NCBI GenBank assembly: GCA_002356215.1
Contig: AP017959.1
Location: 1,664,195 to 1,728,194, forward strand
Direction: 5' to 3'
Length of the DNA: 64,000 nucleotides
DNA from: [Synechococcus] sp. NIES-970
GTDB taxonomy: Bacteria; Cyanobacteriota; Cyanobacteriia; Cyanobacteriales; MRBY01
Part shown: one piece after another, positions 63,165 through 64,000 of the stretch
Layout of the letters: the number at the start of each line of letters is the position of its first letter
Position numbering within the stretch: the stretch's first letter is position 1
Position numbers and translations under genes: made by a program
The notes under the pieces: model-generated
The model's input: the letters and a program-made list of their open reading frames with translations, nothing else
What the model was told of the DNA's origin: nothing
Database searches by the model: none

Positions 63165-64000
63165 TTATGTCACCACCTTACCATCTTCATCCAACAAAGT
63201 TTCTCCAGCAATTAGCCGCCCCGCCGCCGCCAGTAATTGCTCTTCCACATAGGGCTTCGTGAAATAGGCTTTTGCCCCCCGCTCCGCCGCAATTTTGCGG
63301 TGCCGACCCGCTCCCCGCGAGGTGATCATCGCCACGGGAATGTCGATCAATTCAGGGTAAGCACTGATGGCCTCTAGGAACGCTAAACCATCCAGGCGTG
63401 GCATCTCAATGTCACAGAACACCAAGTTGAAATTAGGATCTTCGAGCAGCTGATTAAGAGCATCTTGACCATCCCGGGCTCGCTCCACATGGTAGCCCGC
63501 CTTCTGGAAGGTAATCGCCAACAGTTCTCGCACCGTCACCGAATCATCCACAATCAAAATCCTGGGAGCACTCACCTTCACCGAGGCATCGTCTAGTGGC
63601 TCAAAATCTTGGGTGTCTAATTCAGACAGCTCAGAAACCACCTGGGTGGGTTGTCTTGTACTATCAGGGAGCAACACTGCCCCCTGGCGCATTTTTTGAG
63701 CCGCATCTAAGAGAGCTTCTTCTAAGTAGGGCTTCGTAAAATAAGCGCTGGCTCCCAATTCTGCTGCCATTTGGCGGTGACGATCAGCCCCCCGGGAAGT
63801 GAGCATTGCCACCGGAATTTTTTTGAGGCTTGAATCTTTTTGAATCCGAGATAAGAGCTCTAGGCCATCCATCCGGGGCATTTCAATGTCGCAGAACACC
63901 AATTCGCAGGGCAAACCACCCCGGAGTTTTTCCCAAGCTTCCTGGCCATCCCTAGCCTGCTCTACCCGGTAACCTGCCTTTGTGAAACTCATTGATAGCA
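63165..64000 (-). CDS. Multi-receiver response-regulator protein, 5' end outside window
   Basis: The last 278 codons or so of a larger gene. Two receiver domains are visible. The upstream one is cut by the window edge (its first strand lies beyond 64000) and has FCDIEMPRMDG and YFTKPYLEE; the second is complete, with ILIVDDSVTVRELLAITFQKAGYHVERARDGQDAL, FCDIEMPRLDG and YFTKPYVEE. An internal ATG at 63992 sits mid-receiver and is not the true start. Tandem near-identical receivers of this kind usually end CheA-type hybrid kinases or PatA-like regulators of cyanobacteria; which one cannot be told. Confidence 0.85.
   Translation of the reverse strand, partial: LSMSFTKAGYRVEQARDGQEAWEKLRGGLPCELVFCDIEMPRMDGLELLSRIQKDSSLKKIPVAMLTSRGADRHRQMAAELGASAYFTKPYLEEALLDAAQKMRQGAVLLPDSTRQPTQVVSELSELDTQDFEPLDDASVKVSAPRILIVDDSVTVRELLAITFQKAGYHVERARDGQDALNQLLEDPNFNLVFCDIEMPRLDGLAFLEAISAYPELIDIPVAMITSRGAGRHRKIAAERGAKAYFTKPYVEEQLLAAAGRLIAGETLLDEDGKVVT

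Noticed and set aside
1..64000. tRNA genes, rRNA genes, CRISPR arrays, insertion sequences
   Set aside because: No T-loop or rRNA signatures, no regular spaced repeats and no transposase frames were seen in the gaps.

Overview
The window is cyanobacterial chromosome. The palindrome GCGATCGC (HIP1) recurs in nearly every housekeeping gene and many gaps. The gene set is also typical: the nitrogen regulator NtcA, a CpcS-type phycobiliprotein lyase, the clock modulator LdpA, an Ycf45-like R3H ATPase, DUF3084 and DUF1816 proteins. Gene content and codon use resemble the euryhaline Synechococcus sp. PCC 7002 (Picosynechococcus) group, but that assignment is an inference. No rRNA, tRNA, CRISPR array or transposase was seen. 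Layout: 1-8083 is a minus-strand block with acnB (cut by the window edge), a zinc-ribbon Ser/Thr kinase, a THUMP RNA methyltransferase and purL, with a DUF6883/DUF4926 pair tucked 3 nt behind purL. 8249-9252 is an AT-rich, HIP1-free two-gene cassette: a phycobiliprotein-like protein with a VapB-like tail, overlapping a VapC PIN toxin. 9485-13175 carries an M50 protease and a divergent histidine kinase / AraC-type response regulator pair. 13426-17911 is a cyanate uptake and degradation operon (cynABD, cynS) followed by a DUF1348 protein. 17912-26941 holds alaS, a CheY-like regulator, an RNase H-fold YqgF-like protein, a DUF3084 protein, ntcA, fabI, rsmH and a tyrosine recombinase with inverted repeats in front of it. 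26959-36730 holds ald, an APH/P-loop kinase fusion, a phycobiliprotein lyase, a glycosyltransferase, PAP2 and NlpC/P60 enzymes, a riboflavin-kinase-like protein, an ABC-2 permease and an M16 peptidase; local duplications here suggest that the PAP2 gene was inserted. 37098-46065 is an AT-rich accessory block. It has a 1372-residue hybrid regulator (OmpR-type DNA-binding head, PAS domains, a cyanobacteriochrome-like GAF, kinase, receiver), four unrecognised small secreted proteins and an L,D-transpeptidase. 46273-64000 returns to core genes: a GAF kinase, an R3H ATPase coupled to ldpA, sdhA, a Uma2 nuclease, metH, an acyl-CoA synthetase/GNAT fusion, a SpoIID/LytB protein and a truncated multi-receiver protein. 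How the parts fit: nitrogen and carbon control (NtcA, cyanate use, alanine dehydrogenase, aconitase, succinate dehydrogenase) sits beside cell-envelope remodelling (NlpC/P60, L,D-transpeptidase, SpoIID, PAP2, glycosyltransferase). Three separate genes relate to bilins: the orphan phycobiliprotein-like antitoxin candidate, a CpcS-type lyase and the cyanobacteriochrome-like kinase. The two observations most likely to be new are the phycobiliprotein-VapBC cassette and the light-sensor-like hybrid regulator with a duplicated upstream motif and secreted-protein neighbours.
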